Assembly: GCA_021647785.1 (NCBI GenBank)
Contig: JAKIUC010000053.1
Location: 1-33,076 of the forward strand
DNA: 33,076 nucleotides
Reading direction: 5' to 3'
Source of the DNA: Melioribacteraceae bacterium
Lineage (GTDB): Bacteria; Bacteroidota; Ignavibacteria; Ignavibacteriales; Melioribacteraceae
A program made the position numbers and the translations under genes. Positions 1 to 6,688 of the stretch are shown here, in pieces (within the stretch, counting starts at the first letter, position 1; each line of letters opens with the position of its first letter). Under the pieces are notes generated by a model. The model did no database searches, had not been told where the DNA came from, and worked only from the letters and a program-made list of their open reading frames with translations.

Positions 1-1
1 T

Positions 2-52
2 TGTAAAAACGGAAGCAATTTAGCAACCAAGCCGTTAAACGCAATAAAATAA
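2..52 (+). CDS. Possible C-terminal end of a gene cut by the window edge
   Basis: Frame 2 is open from the window edge to a TAA at 50-52 and ends ...TKPLNAIK. The stop lies 12 bases before the start of the PAS gene, which fits a same-strand operon. The TKP tail is faintly like the end of a response-regulator receiver domain, but 16 residues are too few to assign. It could equally be chance open sequence. Confidence 0.25.
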   Translation, partial: CKNGSNLATKPLNAIK

Positions 53-64
53 TGGGAGATATCT

Positions 65-733
65 ATGGAAAAAACACTAACACCAGAAGATTTTCTATTA
101 GTTATTTCTTCATTTTTTAATGAAACGAAAGAGGGTGTGATAATTTTGGATGTTACACAACTATCTTTTCCTATAGTGTACATTAATAAGGGCTTTTGCG
201 ATACTACCGGATATTCTATTAATGATGTTTTAGGGAAAGACTTATCTGTTATTTTTGACACCCATTCAAAAGACAACTCCTACAATGACCACATTAAGAA
301 TATTGAAAACCCAAAATCTTTTTCATTTATTTCCCAAATTGTGAAAAAAGATAGAAGTATTTTTGAGGCTTTTGTTTCGGGTACCCCAGTTCCATCATAT
401 AATAAAAACATTGAATATATATTCTTAATTATTGATGATATATCTGATAAGAAAAAATATATTGAAGAAAAAGCATCATTGAAGGCTTTAAGGGTTGTAA
501 TAAATACTATAAATGATGTTTTATTTAATTATATGAATTATCTAAAATTATTTCAAGATGAATTAGTGGAAATAAACGATGTGCTTAATGATCAACAATT
601 GAAAAAGCTAACAAAGGAATACAAAGAAGAATATAGTCAAATATTTAATGCACTTACTAAATTTAGTGATTTATCCAGTTTTAAAACAAAAACGTTATCG
701 GAAGGCTTTGAAATTCTTGATGTTAATTCATAA
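65..733 (+). CDS. PAS (LOV-like) sensor protein without kinase domain
   Basis: A 222-residue cytoplasmic protein with no signal peptide or membrane segment. Residues ~15-130 read as one PAS domain: a VYINKGFCDTTGYS block, VLGKD, and a closing strand IFLIIDDISDKKK. The order resembles LOV/PAS domains, but the flavin-binding GxNCRFLQ motif is absent (VLGKDLSVIFD instead), so blue-light adduct chemistry is not expected. Residues ~137-200 are helical (LRVVINTINDVLFNYMNYL), in the place where sensor kinases carry their dimerisation helices, but no phospho-acceptor His and no HATPase domain follow. I infer a stand-alone sensor or dimerisation module. GGGAGA lies 5 bases before the ATG, supporting this start. 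Ligand and partner are unknown. Confidence 0.7.
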   Translation: MEKTLTPEDFLLVISSFFNETKEGVIILDVTQLSFPIVYINKGFCDTTGYSINDVLGKDLSVIFDTHSKDNSYNDHIKNIENPKSFSFISQIVKKDRSIFEAFVSGTPVPSYNKNIEYIFLIIDDISDKKKYIEEKASLKALRVVINTINDVLFNYMNYLKLFQDELVEINDVLNDQQLKKLTKEYKEEYSQIFNALTKFSDLSSFKTKTLSEGFEILDVNS

Positions 734-750
734 GCATATAATAAATAGGA

Positions 751-1236
751 TCAGTTCAATTTTGAAGAGAGAAAAAGTAATTTCTTTTTCCCGAGTTCGA
801 AGCCAGGTTTTAACAAAATAGATTTGTTATACATTGCAATACTTTCAGTCCATCTGCCACACTGCTCGTACACCCTTCCCAGATTATAATAAGTATAAAA
901 TTTGCCATCAAAATCATCAGCGTTTAAAGCCTCTTCAAACCAAACAATTGATTCCTCAATTTCACCTTGTTTCAAGAGATAAAAACCAATGTCACTATAT
1001 GCCATACCATAATTTAAATCCACTTCAAGAGCTTTGTGGCACTGCTTAATTGCTTCATCAAAGTTTTGCTCTTTGCTAAAAGTCCAACCCAAATTTACAT
1101 AAGCCTCTGCTGTAGGATGAATTTCAATTGAAGTTAAATAATTCAACTTCGCTTCAACTATCTCTCCCTGCATTTGGAAATCGAATGCTTTTTGGAAATA
1201 TCTATTCGCTATTTTAATATTTTTAAATTCAAACAT
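751..1236 (-). CDS. TPR-repeat protein
   Basis: A 161-residue, all-helical protein. At least three tetratricopeptide repeats can be read, for example AEAYVNLGWTFSKEQNFDEA, GMAYSDIGFYLLKQGEIEES and FYTYYNLGRVYEQCGRWTES, with the usual W/Y/G/A positions. TPRs form a superhelical protein-binding groove, so this is probably an adaptor rather than an enzyme. No signal peptide is seen. It is the second gene of a two-gene minus-strand unit, 11 bases behind a membrane-anchored basic protein. No clear Shine-Dalgarno precedes its ATG, so it may depend on translation of the upstream gene. It converges with the PAS gene. Confidence 0.75.
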   Translation of the reverse strand: MFEFKNIKIANRYFQKAFDFQMQGEIVEAKLNYLTSIEIHPTAEAYVNLGWTFSKEQNFDEAIKQCHKALEVDLNYGMAYSDIGFYLLKQGEIEESIVWFEEALNADDFDGKFYTYYNLGRVYEQCGRWTESIAMYNKSILLKPGFELGKKKLLFLSSKLN

Positions 1237-1247
1237 AATTTTACTAA

Positions 1248-1688
1248 TTAAGTACTTTGTGAATATTCTACTGACATCTTAGAAAACTTGTGATATAAAT
1301 CTTCTCTGGATTTACGCACTTGCGGTGCATTATTTACAACAGAATACCGAGACGCATTATTGAAAGCAAAATTTATGGCATTCTCTTTTTTTCTTTTCTC
1401 TGCACGGCTAACTATTTTTACCTTTTTGTTATCGATAAGTTTTCTATCAATTTTAGTTTGCGACTCTCTTAAACCTTTTACTTCCTTTTTCTTAAACTCG
1501 CTCTTAACACTTGGCTCTGTTTGAGATAGTTTATTAGTTTTAACTTTACTATGCTTTGCTTTATTCCGCATTTTTGTGGGTTTATTGTGCAAAAGTATTT
1601 TTGAACTAATCAACGAAATAACAATTACAAATACTAAAAGAACAAATACAACTAAAAGTGAGTTATATATTACAGATACTAGTTCCAT
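1248..1688 (-). CDS. Membrane-anchored, very basic hypothetical protein
   Basis: 146 residues. Residues ~5-33 form one strongly hydrophobic segment (LLVVFVLLVFVIVISLIS). The rest is dominated by Lys/Arg/Ser/Asn (for example KMRNKAKHSKVKTNK and SRAEKRKKENA) with little hydrophobic core, so the tail is probably disordered, cytoplasmic by the positive-inside rule, and possibly nucleic-acid or membrane binding. I recognise no family. It lies just upstream of the TPR gene on the same strand, so the pair may form an anchored scaffold. Confidence 0.55.
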   Translation of the reverse strand: MELVSVIYNSLLVVFVLLVFVIVISLISSKILLHNKPTKMRNKAKHSKVKTNKLSQTEPSVKSEFKKKEVKGLRESQTKIDRKLIDNKKVKIVSRAEKRKKENAINFAFNNASRYSVVNNAPQVRKSREDLYHKFSKMSVEYSQST

Positions 1689-1966
1689 TTCTTTCCTAAC
1701 TTAAATTAATATTTTCAGTATTCTCTATTCGCAAGAACCATACCAATAAACATTGTTGGTTTTCTTTCGATTATGATATTATCAAATTACAAATGATGTA
1801 TCATTATAAGATTTATTCTCAAATACTTTGTTTTTTGGAACAAATATTTAAAAAGACTGTAAGTATTATTGTGTGATGAATAACACTATTTATTCAAATT
1901 TGAAAAAAATAAATTGAAACTATTTTTATTTTTCTTATTATTGTACTGAATTATTCTTGGAGCAAA

Positions 1967-2437
1967 ATGAAACTCACAATGATGGATAGAAGCACTTACT
2001 TTAAGGGACTATTGCTTCTAATAAAGCATGATAATATTGTAACGAGTGAAGAGAAATTGCTAATGACTAAAATTGGCAAAACCCTTGGGTTCGAAAAAAT
2101 ATTTATCGAAAATTCAATTAATGATTTATTTGAAAATGATTTTTTAACCAATGATGTTCCCGTTTTTTCTCATAGATCTTTTGCTGAAAGTTTTATCCTT
2201 GATGGATTAAAGGTAGCTTTTTCTGACAACGAGTTCTCTGCAGAAGAGTTAGAACACTTAACTGAAATTGCCACTAAAAATGGAATTGATAAAGAATGGT
2301 TGATGATGCTTATTGCAAAATATATTCAACATTCTGAAACCCTTAATACAAATGAATTTCTATTTGTAACAAAATATCTTAATGATAAAAAAATCACAAC
2401 AGTGGATATCAAAGCTCAATCTGAACCCTCATCCTGA
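1967..2437 (+). CDS. TerB-like helical protein
   Basis: 156 residues, helical and acidic. The layout resembles TerB/DjlA-N type domains: an early YFKGLLLLIKHDNIVTSEEK block, then FSDNEFSAEELEHL and GIDKEWLMMLI. TerB-like domains are associated with tellurite/phage resistance operons and with membrane-linked stress functions, but no other ter gene is nearby, so the role here is open. GGAG lies 5 bases before the ATG, a good ribosome site that fixes the start. Its last 56 bases overlap the start of the cupin gene in the +1 frame, and an A7 run (2387-2393) lies just after the cupin start codon. Confidence 0.55.
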   Translation: MKLTMMDRSTYFKGLLLLIKHDNIVTSEEKLLMTKIGKTLGFEKIFIENSINDLFENDFLTNDVPVFSHRSFAESFILDGLKVAFSDNEFSAEELEHLTEIATKNGIDKEWLMMLIAKYIQHSETLNTNEFLFVTKYLNDKKITTVDIKAQSEPSS

Positions 2438-2888
2438 AGGTGGATTTTATAGAGAAGTCTATCGTTCGGATGAAGTTTTATTAAGTACTTCACTTGATGA
2501 AAGATATACAGGCTCACGTTCAATCTCAACTTCAATTTACTTTCTCTTAAAAGAAAATCAATTCTCTGCATTCCACAAAATTAAATCGGATGAACTTTGG
2601 CACTTCTACGATGGCTCGGCAATTAAACTTTATATAATTTCAGAAGATGGCAAGTTGGAAATTAAAAAAGTTGGTATCAACATTAGCGATAACGAGTTTC
2701 CGCAAATTACTATTCCAAAAAATGTGTGGTTTGCAGCAGAGCCAATTGATAAAGAGAGTTACACCTTAGTTGGATGCACAGTTGCACCAGGTTTTGATTT
2801 CAACGATTTTGAATTGGGTGAAAGAAAAGATTTACTCCAAAGTTTTCCTGAACATAAAGATTTAATTATTCGGTTTACCCCAGATTAA
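2382..2888 (+). CDS. Cupin superfamily protein, DUF985 (Cupin_5) type
   Basis: 168 residues. The N-terminal signature LNPHPEGGFYREVYRS, the FHKIKSDELWHFYDG core and the late GCTVAPGFDFNDFELG block are typical of the DUF985 family, single-domain cupins of unknown substrate that look like sugar-epimerase-type beta barrels. The family usually has about 8-15 residues before PHPEGG, so the ATG at 2382 is the right start even though it lies inside the TerB-like gene and has no Shine-Dalgarno. Translation probably depends on coupling to the upstream gene. The stop overlaps the stop of the convergent small gene by two bases. Confidence 0.85.
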   Translation: MIKKSQQWISKLNLNPHPEGGFYREVYRSDEVLLSTSLDERYTGSRSISTSIYFLLKENQFSAFHKIKSDELWHFYDGSAIKLYIISEDGKLEIKKVGINISDNEFPQITIPKNVWFAAEPIDKESYTLVGCTVAPGFDFNDFELGERKDLLQSFPEHKDLIIRFTPD

Positions 2889-3157
2889 AGATCTTCAGCA
2901 AACATTTTGTATTGCTCCCACTGAGCCATTGCACTATCTAAGGGGAAAAGTGTACGAATCATAAAGGCTTCATCACGTTTTCCAAACTCAGCAGGTTCCC
3001 ATTCCATATTTGAGTTAAATACAGTATTATCTTCAAAATTAATTATTGCCCAATGCCCCTCACCATTTACTCTTCTTTTCATCACAAGTTGAATTTTATC
3101 TTTTAGCTGAAATCGAGTGGCAAGATCGAACCATTTGGCTTTTTCTTCGGTAGTAAT
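2885..3157 (-). CDS. Small conserved-looking hypothetical protein with apparent ATT start
   Basis: The frame is open from a TAG at 3161-3163 to the stop at 2885. Inside it a GTG at 3085 would give only 66 residues. A perfect AGGAGG (3166-3171 on the complement) lies 8 bases upstream of an ATT codon at 3155-3157; starting there gives 90 residues beginning (M)TTEEKAKWFDLA. The added segment is a sensible amphipathic helix continuous with the remainder (GEGHWAIINFEDN, NMEWEPAEFG). No ATG, GTG or TTG is in frame near the Shine-Dalgarno. I infer non-canonical ATT initiation, known for infC and pcnB in E. coli, or an ATG damaged by mutation or sequencing error. Function unknown. Confidence 0.6.
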   Translation of the reverse strand: MTTEEKAKWFDLATRFQLKDKIQLVMKRRVNGEGHWAIINFEDNTVFNSNMEWEPAEFGKRDEAFMIRTLFPLDSAMAQWEQYKMFAEDL

Positions 3158-3165
3158 TTTCTAAA

Positions 3166-3171
3166 CCTCCT
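3166..3171 (-). promoter_or_regulatory. Consensus Shine-Dalgarno that decides the ATT start
   Basis: AGGAGG on the minus strand, 8 bases from ATT. It is among the strongest ribosome sites in a window where most genes have weak ones, and it has no other possible start codon at proper distance. Confidence 0.7.
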
Positions 3172-3305
3172 AAATACAATACTTGTATATTAAAAGTTAA
3201 TTCATTTTATATATTATTCTCTACATCATTATCGAATATATTTTTATTATTTTAATAGAAGAACATTTAAATATATTTTTAAAAACTATTATTCTTCAAT
3301 TATTT

Positions 3306-4310
3306 ATGAAATTTAGAACAGAAATTAAAATTGACAAACCACAATACTCCATTGAGCATAGTGACAAAGTATTAACTATTGGTTCTTGCTTTGCTGAAAA
3401 TATTGCAGAGTATTTTAAAGCTACTCGTTTCAATATTTTAGGAAATCCTTTTGGAGTACTTTATAATCCAATCTCAATATATAACTCGTTAAAATTTACA
3501 GTTGATGAAAAGAAATTTTCTGAATCAGATTTAATTAAGCACCAAAGCGAGTGGCATAGTTTTTATCATCATAGTGATTTCTCAAATCATGATAAAGAAG
3601 CAGTGATAGATAATATTAATGCTTCAATTAAATCAACCAACTTATTTTTGAAAAGTGCTGACATAATTATTCTTACGTTTGGAACTTCTTATGTGTTTGA
3701 GCATTTGGAAAAAAAGATTGTAGTATCCAACTGCCACAAAATTCCACAAAAAGAATTTTCTCATTTTAGATTAACTCTCTCAAAAACAATTGATACAATT
3801 CAAAAAACATTACAGTTAATTAAAAGTGTAAATCCAAAAGTAAGATTTATTTTAACCGTAAGCCCAGTAAGGCATTGGAAGGATGGGGCTATTAACAATC
3901 AGTTAAGCAAAGCAAATTTATTACTCGCTATTAATGAAGTTGTTAATTCAGAAAACAACTCTCTCTATTTTCCATCGTATGAAATTGTAATGGATGATTT
4001 ACGCGATTACCGATTCTATAATTCTGATTTAATTCATCCTAACAAATTGGCAACCGATTACATTTGGGAGAAATTCACAACTTCATTCTGCTCTGATAAA
4101 TGTCTGATGATAATGAAGGAAGTTTCTAAAATTGTCTCTGGAAGAAATCATAAAGTTAGAAATATTAAATCTGATGAACATCAAAAGTTTGCTGCTTTGA
4201 TGATTAATAAAATTGAGATGCTTCATAATAAGTATATTCATCTTAATCTAAATGATGACTTAGATTATTTCAAATCGCAAATAGAACGTGTAGTAAAACG
4301 TAAATCGTGA
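3306..4310 (+). CDS. GSCFA-family SGNH-hydrolase-like protein
   Basis: 334 residues. The family-defining GSCFA block is at ~27-31 (LTIGSCFAENIAEYF), followed by NPFGVLYNPISI, a FGTSYVFE block and SPVRHWKDG. A late DLIHPNKLATDYIW segment carries the D-x-x-H arrangement of SGNH hydrolases; the Ser of GSCFA would be the nucleophile. No signal peptide is seen, so it is probably cytoplasmic. The substrate is unknown; members often sit beside sugar or cell-wall genes, which is not obvious here. A 12-base direct repeat overlaps its stop codon. Confidence 0.85.
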   Translation: MKFRTEIKIDKPQYSIEHSDKVLTIGSCFAENIAEYFKATRFNILGNPFGVLYNPISIYNSLKFTVDEKKFSESDLIKHQSEWHSFYHHSDFSNHDKEAVIDNINASIKSTNLFLKSADIIILTFGTSYVFEHLEKKIVVSNCHKIPQKEFSHFRLTLSKTIDTIQKTLQLIKSVNPKVRFILTVSPVRHWKDGAINNQLSKANLLLAINEVVNSENNSLYFPSYEIVMDDLRDYRFYNSDLIHPNKLATDYIWEKFTTSFCSDKCLMIMKEVSKIVSGRNHKVRNIKSDEHQKFAALMINKIEMLHNKYIHLNLNDDLDYFKSQIERVVKRKS

Positions 4311-4324
4311 GTCGTAAATCGTGA
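4299..4324. repeat. 12-base direct repeat over the GSCFA stop codon
   Basis: CGTAAATCGTGA occurs at 4299-4310 and again at 4313-4324, separated by two bases. The first copy contains the TGA stop of the GSCFA gene. This 'cgtaaatcgtgagt' wording resembles dispersed intergenic repeats I associate with Bacteroidota-like genomes. Confidence 0.8.
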
Positions 4325-4395
4325 AAACTTGTCTTGTTATTGCTACACACTGGGGTAAAGGTTGAGGCATAAATATCAAATACCTTTCTCAAAGC

Positions 4396-4455
4396 ACCCA
4401 GCACCCAGTATCCAACTTCCAGTATCCAGAATCTAACTTCCAGTATCCAGAATCT
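4396..4455. repeat. Tandem repeat (perfect 21-base unit x2 plus degenerate partial units)
   Basis: A 21-base unit starting AACTTCCAGTATCCAG is present at 4414-4434 and 4435-4455 without mismatch. Shorter degenerate units (CACCCAG twice, then TATCC) lie to the left. The repeat runs into the 3' end of the PPK2 gene, supplying its stop codon and last residues. Confidence 0.85.
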
Positions 4456-5269
4456 CACCCCCATAAACTTGCGGAACAAAGGTTTGGTCTTCAAATGGCG
4501 GTCGGATATATCCCTTCCCTTTTTTACGTGGTGGTAGAGTAATTGGTTTAGGAGATAAATCTTCGTAAGGAATTTTACTTAACAAATGATGGATTGTATT
4601 TAAACGTGCACATTTTTTATTATCAGCTTCAACCACATACCAAGGGGCTTGTTTGATATCAGTATATTTAAACATTTCATCCTTTGCTTTAGAGTATTCA
4701 AGCCAACGTGCACGCGATTCTAAATCCATTGGACTTAATTTCCATCTACGTATTGGGTCGTGAATGCGTTTTTGAAATCGCTTCTCCTGCATATCATCAC
4801 TAACTGAAAACCAATATTTGATTAGAATAATTCCTGAGCGAACTAACATCCTTTCAAATTCCGGACACGATCGCATAAACTCGTGATATTCCTTTTCAGT
4901 GCAGAAGTTCATTACTTTCTCAACTCCAGCTCTGTTGTACCAGCTTCTATCAAATAAAACCATCTCCCCAGCTGCAGGAAGGTGTGGAGCATACCGTTGA
5001 AAATACCATTGGGTTTTCTCCTTTTCTGTTGGTGTTCCAAGTGCAACAACTCTACAAATACGAGGATTTAATTTGTCCTGAATTCTCTTAATTGTACCCC
5101 CTTTTCCTGCTGCATCTCGTCCCTCAAAAATTACAACTACTTTTAAACCTTTGTGTTTAATCCACTCTTGGAGTTTTACTAATTCAATTTGAAGGTTGCC
5201 GAGTTCACGCTCATACTCTTTTTTGGATAATTTTTTATTCGTTAAATCAGATAATTTCTCATTTTCCAT
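4433..5269 (-). CDS. ppk2: Polyphosphate kinase 2 (class I PPK2)
   Basis: 278 residues from ATG 5269, which has GGAG nearby; an in-frame TTG at 5293 is less likely. The protein transfers phosphate between polyphosphate and nucleoside diphosphates, in this class favouring (d)NTP synthesis or GTP/ATP regeneration. It has a P-loop EGRDAAGKGG at 49-58, a lid-type region with the DRSWYNRAGVEKVM block at ~107-120, and RWLEYSKAKDEMF, all standard for single-domain PPK2. No ppk1 is present in the window. The last residues (DTGS) and the stop are encoded by a 21-base tandem repeat, so the C-terminus is probably recent and dispensable. It converges with the GSCFA gene and diverges from yajQ across a repeat-rich gap. 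Confidence 0.93.
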   Translation of the reverse strand: MENEKLSDLTNKKLSKKEYERELGNLQIELVKLQEWIKHKGLKVVVIFEGRDAAGKGGTIKRIQDKLNPRICRVVALGTPTEKEKTQWYFQRYAPHLPAAGEMVLFDRSWYNRAGVEKVMNFCTEKEYHEFMRSCPEFERMLVRSGIILIKYWFSVSDDMQEKRFQKRIHDPIRRWKLSPMDLESRARWLEYSKAKDEMFKYTDIKQAPWYVVEADNKKCARLNTIHHLLSKIPYEDLSPKPITLPPRKKGKGYIRPPFEDQTFVPQVYGGEILDTGS

Positions 5270-5594
5270 TGTAGCTCCAAAAGTTTTTTGCAAAATAAGT
5301 ATGAATTAAATATAATTCCACATTTAATTTATATATACACAACATCCCGCATAGCGGGATTGTTATATACCGACAACTTTCAACTTTAAAAATCCGAAAA
5401 CCTCTGTAAGAGTCTCACAGACATTTCATTGTCGGTATGCACAACCAAAATTGTCTGTAAGACTCTTGCATAAAATTCATTGTCGATATAATCGAATATT
5501 TTTCAAAATTATTAATTCGTAAAATATTGACGCTCATTTTTGAAATAGAATTAGTAACTTTCAAAAAAGAATATTTAATAATCGGAGAGATAGT
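5270..5594. repeat. Repeat-rich intergenic region between ppk2 and yajQ
   Basis: 325 bases without a gene. (1) A hairpin at ~5341-5364, with arms ATCCCGC/GCGGGAT around ATA. (2) A perfect 10-base inverted repeat ATACCGACAA (5367-5376) / TTGTCGGTAT (5429-5438). (3) Two related units: CCTCTGTAAGAGTC at 5401-5414 and TGTCTGTAAGACTC at 5452-5465, each followed by TTCATTGTCG[G/A]TAT (5425-5438, 5476-5489). Pieces of these units recur at 29526-29540 and 30567-30591. Promoters for both flanking genes must lie here; TAACTTTC at 5555-5562 is a near match to the -7 consensus for yajQ. Confidence 0.8.
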
Positions 5595-6092
5595 ATGGCT
5601 AAGAATTCATCGTTTGATGTCGTATCAGAAATAGATTTTCAGGAAGTAGATAACGCAGTAAACCAAGCTATTAAAGAGATTAAACAACGTTACGATTTGA
5701 AGGACTCTAAAACAGAAGTAACACTAAATAAAAATGATAAAGTTATTTTGGTTAATACAAAGGATGATTACTCACTTAAAGCCTCGTACGATATTCTTCA
5801 AACAAAATTTTTGAAGAGACAACTCTCACTTAAATCAATGCTTCCTGATGAAGCAGAGCCTGCTTCGGGTGGAAGATTACGACAAACAATAAATCTGCAA
5901 AGTGGAATCTCGAAAGATAACGGAAGAAAAATTACGAAGTTGGTTAAAGAATTAAAGTTAAAAGTTAGTGCACAAATTATGGATGAAAAAATTCGTGTAC
6001 AAGGTGCTAAACGTGATGACTTACAAGCTGTTATAAATGCTATTAAAGAAGCAGACCTTGAGTTCCCTACTCAGTTTGTTAATTATAAATAG
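5595..6092 (+). CDS. yajQ: YajQ-family nucleotide-binding protein (DUF520)
   Basis: 165 residues, the usual family length. The N-terminus MAKNSSFDVVSEIDFQEVDN, the VNQAIKEIKQRYDLKDS segment, LQTKFLKRQLSLKS and the C-terminal LKVSAQIMDEKIRVQGAKRD are diagnostic. The family has two ferredoxin-like folds and binds nucleotides or RNA; some members bind cyclic-di-GMP and act with transcription factors. Cytoplasmic. GGAGAG lies 6 bases before the ATG. It is apparently transcribed alone: an AT-rich perfect hairpin with a U-rich tail follows the stop. Confidence 0.95.
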   Translation: MAKNSSFDVVSEIDFQEVDNAVNQAIKEIKQRYDLKDSKTEVTLNKNDKVILVNTKDDYSLKASYDILQTKFLKRQLSLKSMLPDEAEPASGGRLRQTINLQSGISKDNGRKITKLVKELKLKVSAQIMDEKIRVQGAKRDDLQAVINAIKEADLEFPTQFVNYK

Positions 6093-6107
6093 TTCTTTCA
6101 GATTTAG

Positions 6108-6150
6108 CAATTTTCAATTTGGCATCTTATTTTTAATTGAAAATTGTTTT
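6108..6150 (+). terminator. AT-rich hairpin after yajQ, terminator-like
   Basis: A perfect 12-base inverted repeat CAATTTTCAATT (6108-6119) / AATTGAAAATTG (6135-6146) with a 15-base loop, followed by TTTT. The stem is AT-rich and therefore weak. Further degenerate CAATTGTTCAATTG-type words up to ~6210 suggest it may also be a dispersed repeat. Confidence 0.45.
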
Positions 6151-6286
6151 ATTGTCTCATTGTTCAATTGTTTCAAAATCACATATTCTAACAATTCAAC
6201 CATTTAACAATATATCATTATATAACAGATACGCTACATTACCTCCCATATTTAAGGATATTGCAACACTTATGTTACATTATGTC

Positions 6287-6317
6287 TTGATATTTTCTTA
6301 ATATATGATTATCTTTG
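6287..6317 (+). promoter_or_regulatory. Bacteroidota-type promoter of hipBA
   Basis: TTG at 6287-6289 and TATCTTTG at 6310-6317 with 20 bases between match the TTG / TAnnTTTG pattern of Bacteroidota primary-sigma promoters. The start would fall near 6323, giving a leader of about 30 bases. A 15-base word AACAGATAAGATACA (6319-6333) covers the predicted start, and a related AACAGATACGCTACA lies at 6224-6238; these could be operators for HipB. Confidence 0.5.
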
Positions 6318-6355
6318 TAACAGATAAGATACAATAACGTAGGAAATGATAGATA

Positions 6356-6688
6356 ATGTATAACAAAAGCTACAATAATAATTTCTATTCAATGTCCGAT
6401 TCATCTATTGTAAATGAAATTTGCAATGGTATAAAGCAAATGCGATTAAGCCAAAATATATCGCAGCAAGAACTTGCAAACCGCTCTGGGCTTAATAGAG
6501 TTACAATTAGCAGAATGGAATCTGGACGTGCAGTCTCCTTGCTTACATTGGTACAAACATTAAGAGCCTTAGATAAATTAGATATTTTAAATGCTTTTAA
6601 TGAAGAGCCAGAAGTTAGCCCATTAAAACTTTTTGATATTCAAGAAAAGTATCGCAGAAAAGCATCCCCTAAAAAAACAAAAAAATGA
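6356..6688 (+). CDS. hipB: HipB-like antitoxin / XRE-family repressor
   Basis: 110 residues. A helix-turn-helix of the Cro/C1 (XRE) type spans ~28-62 (MRLSQNISQQELANRSGLNR then TISRMESGR). The C-terminal tail is charged and ends in a Lys-rich stretch (RRKASPKKTKK). By analogy with HipB it would neutralise the HipA kinase and repress its own operon. The stop overlaps the hipA start in an ATGA arrangement, the usual translational coupling. Another in-frame ATG at residue 13 is possible. Only weak ribosome binding sequence (TAGGA) precedes the start. Confidence 0.85.
   Translation: MYNKSYNNNFYSMSDSSIVNEICNGIKQMRLSQNISQQELANRSGLNRVTISRMESGRAVSLLTLVQTLRALDKLDILNAFNEEPEVSPLKLFDIQEKYRRKASPKKTKK

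Noticed and set aside
1689-1966. Regulatory structure in the gap before the TerB-like gene
   Set aside because: AT-rich with no convincing hairpin or promoter; only the GGAG ribosome site at its end is clear.
4270-4494. 74-codon ORF antisense between the GSCFA and PPK2 genes
   Set aside because: It translates the tandem repeat (repetitive WILEVRFWILEV) and overlaps both real genes.
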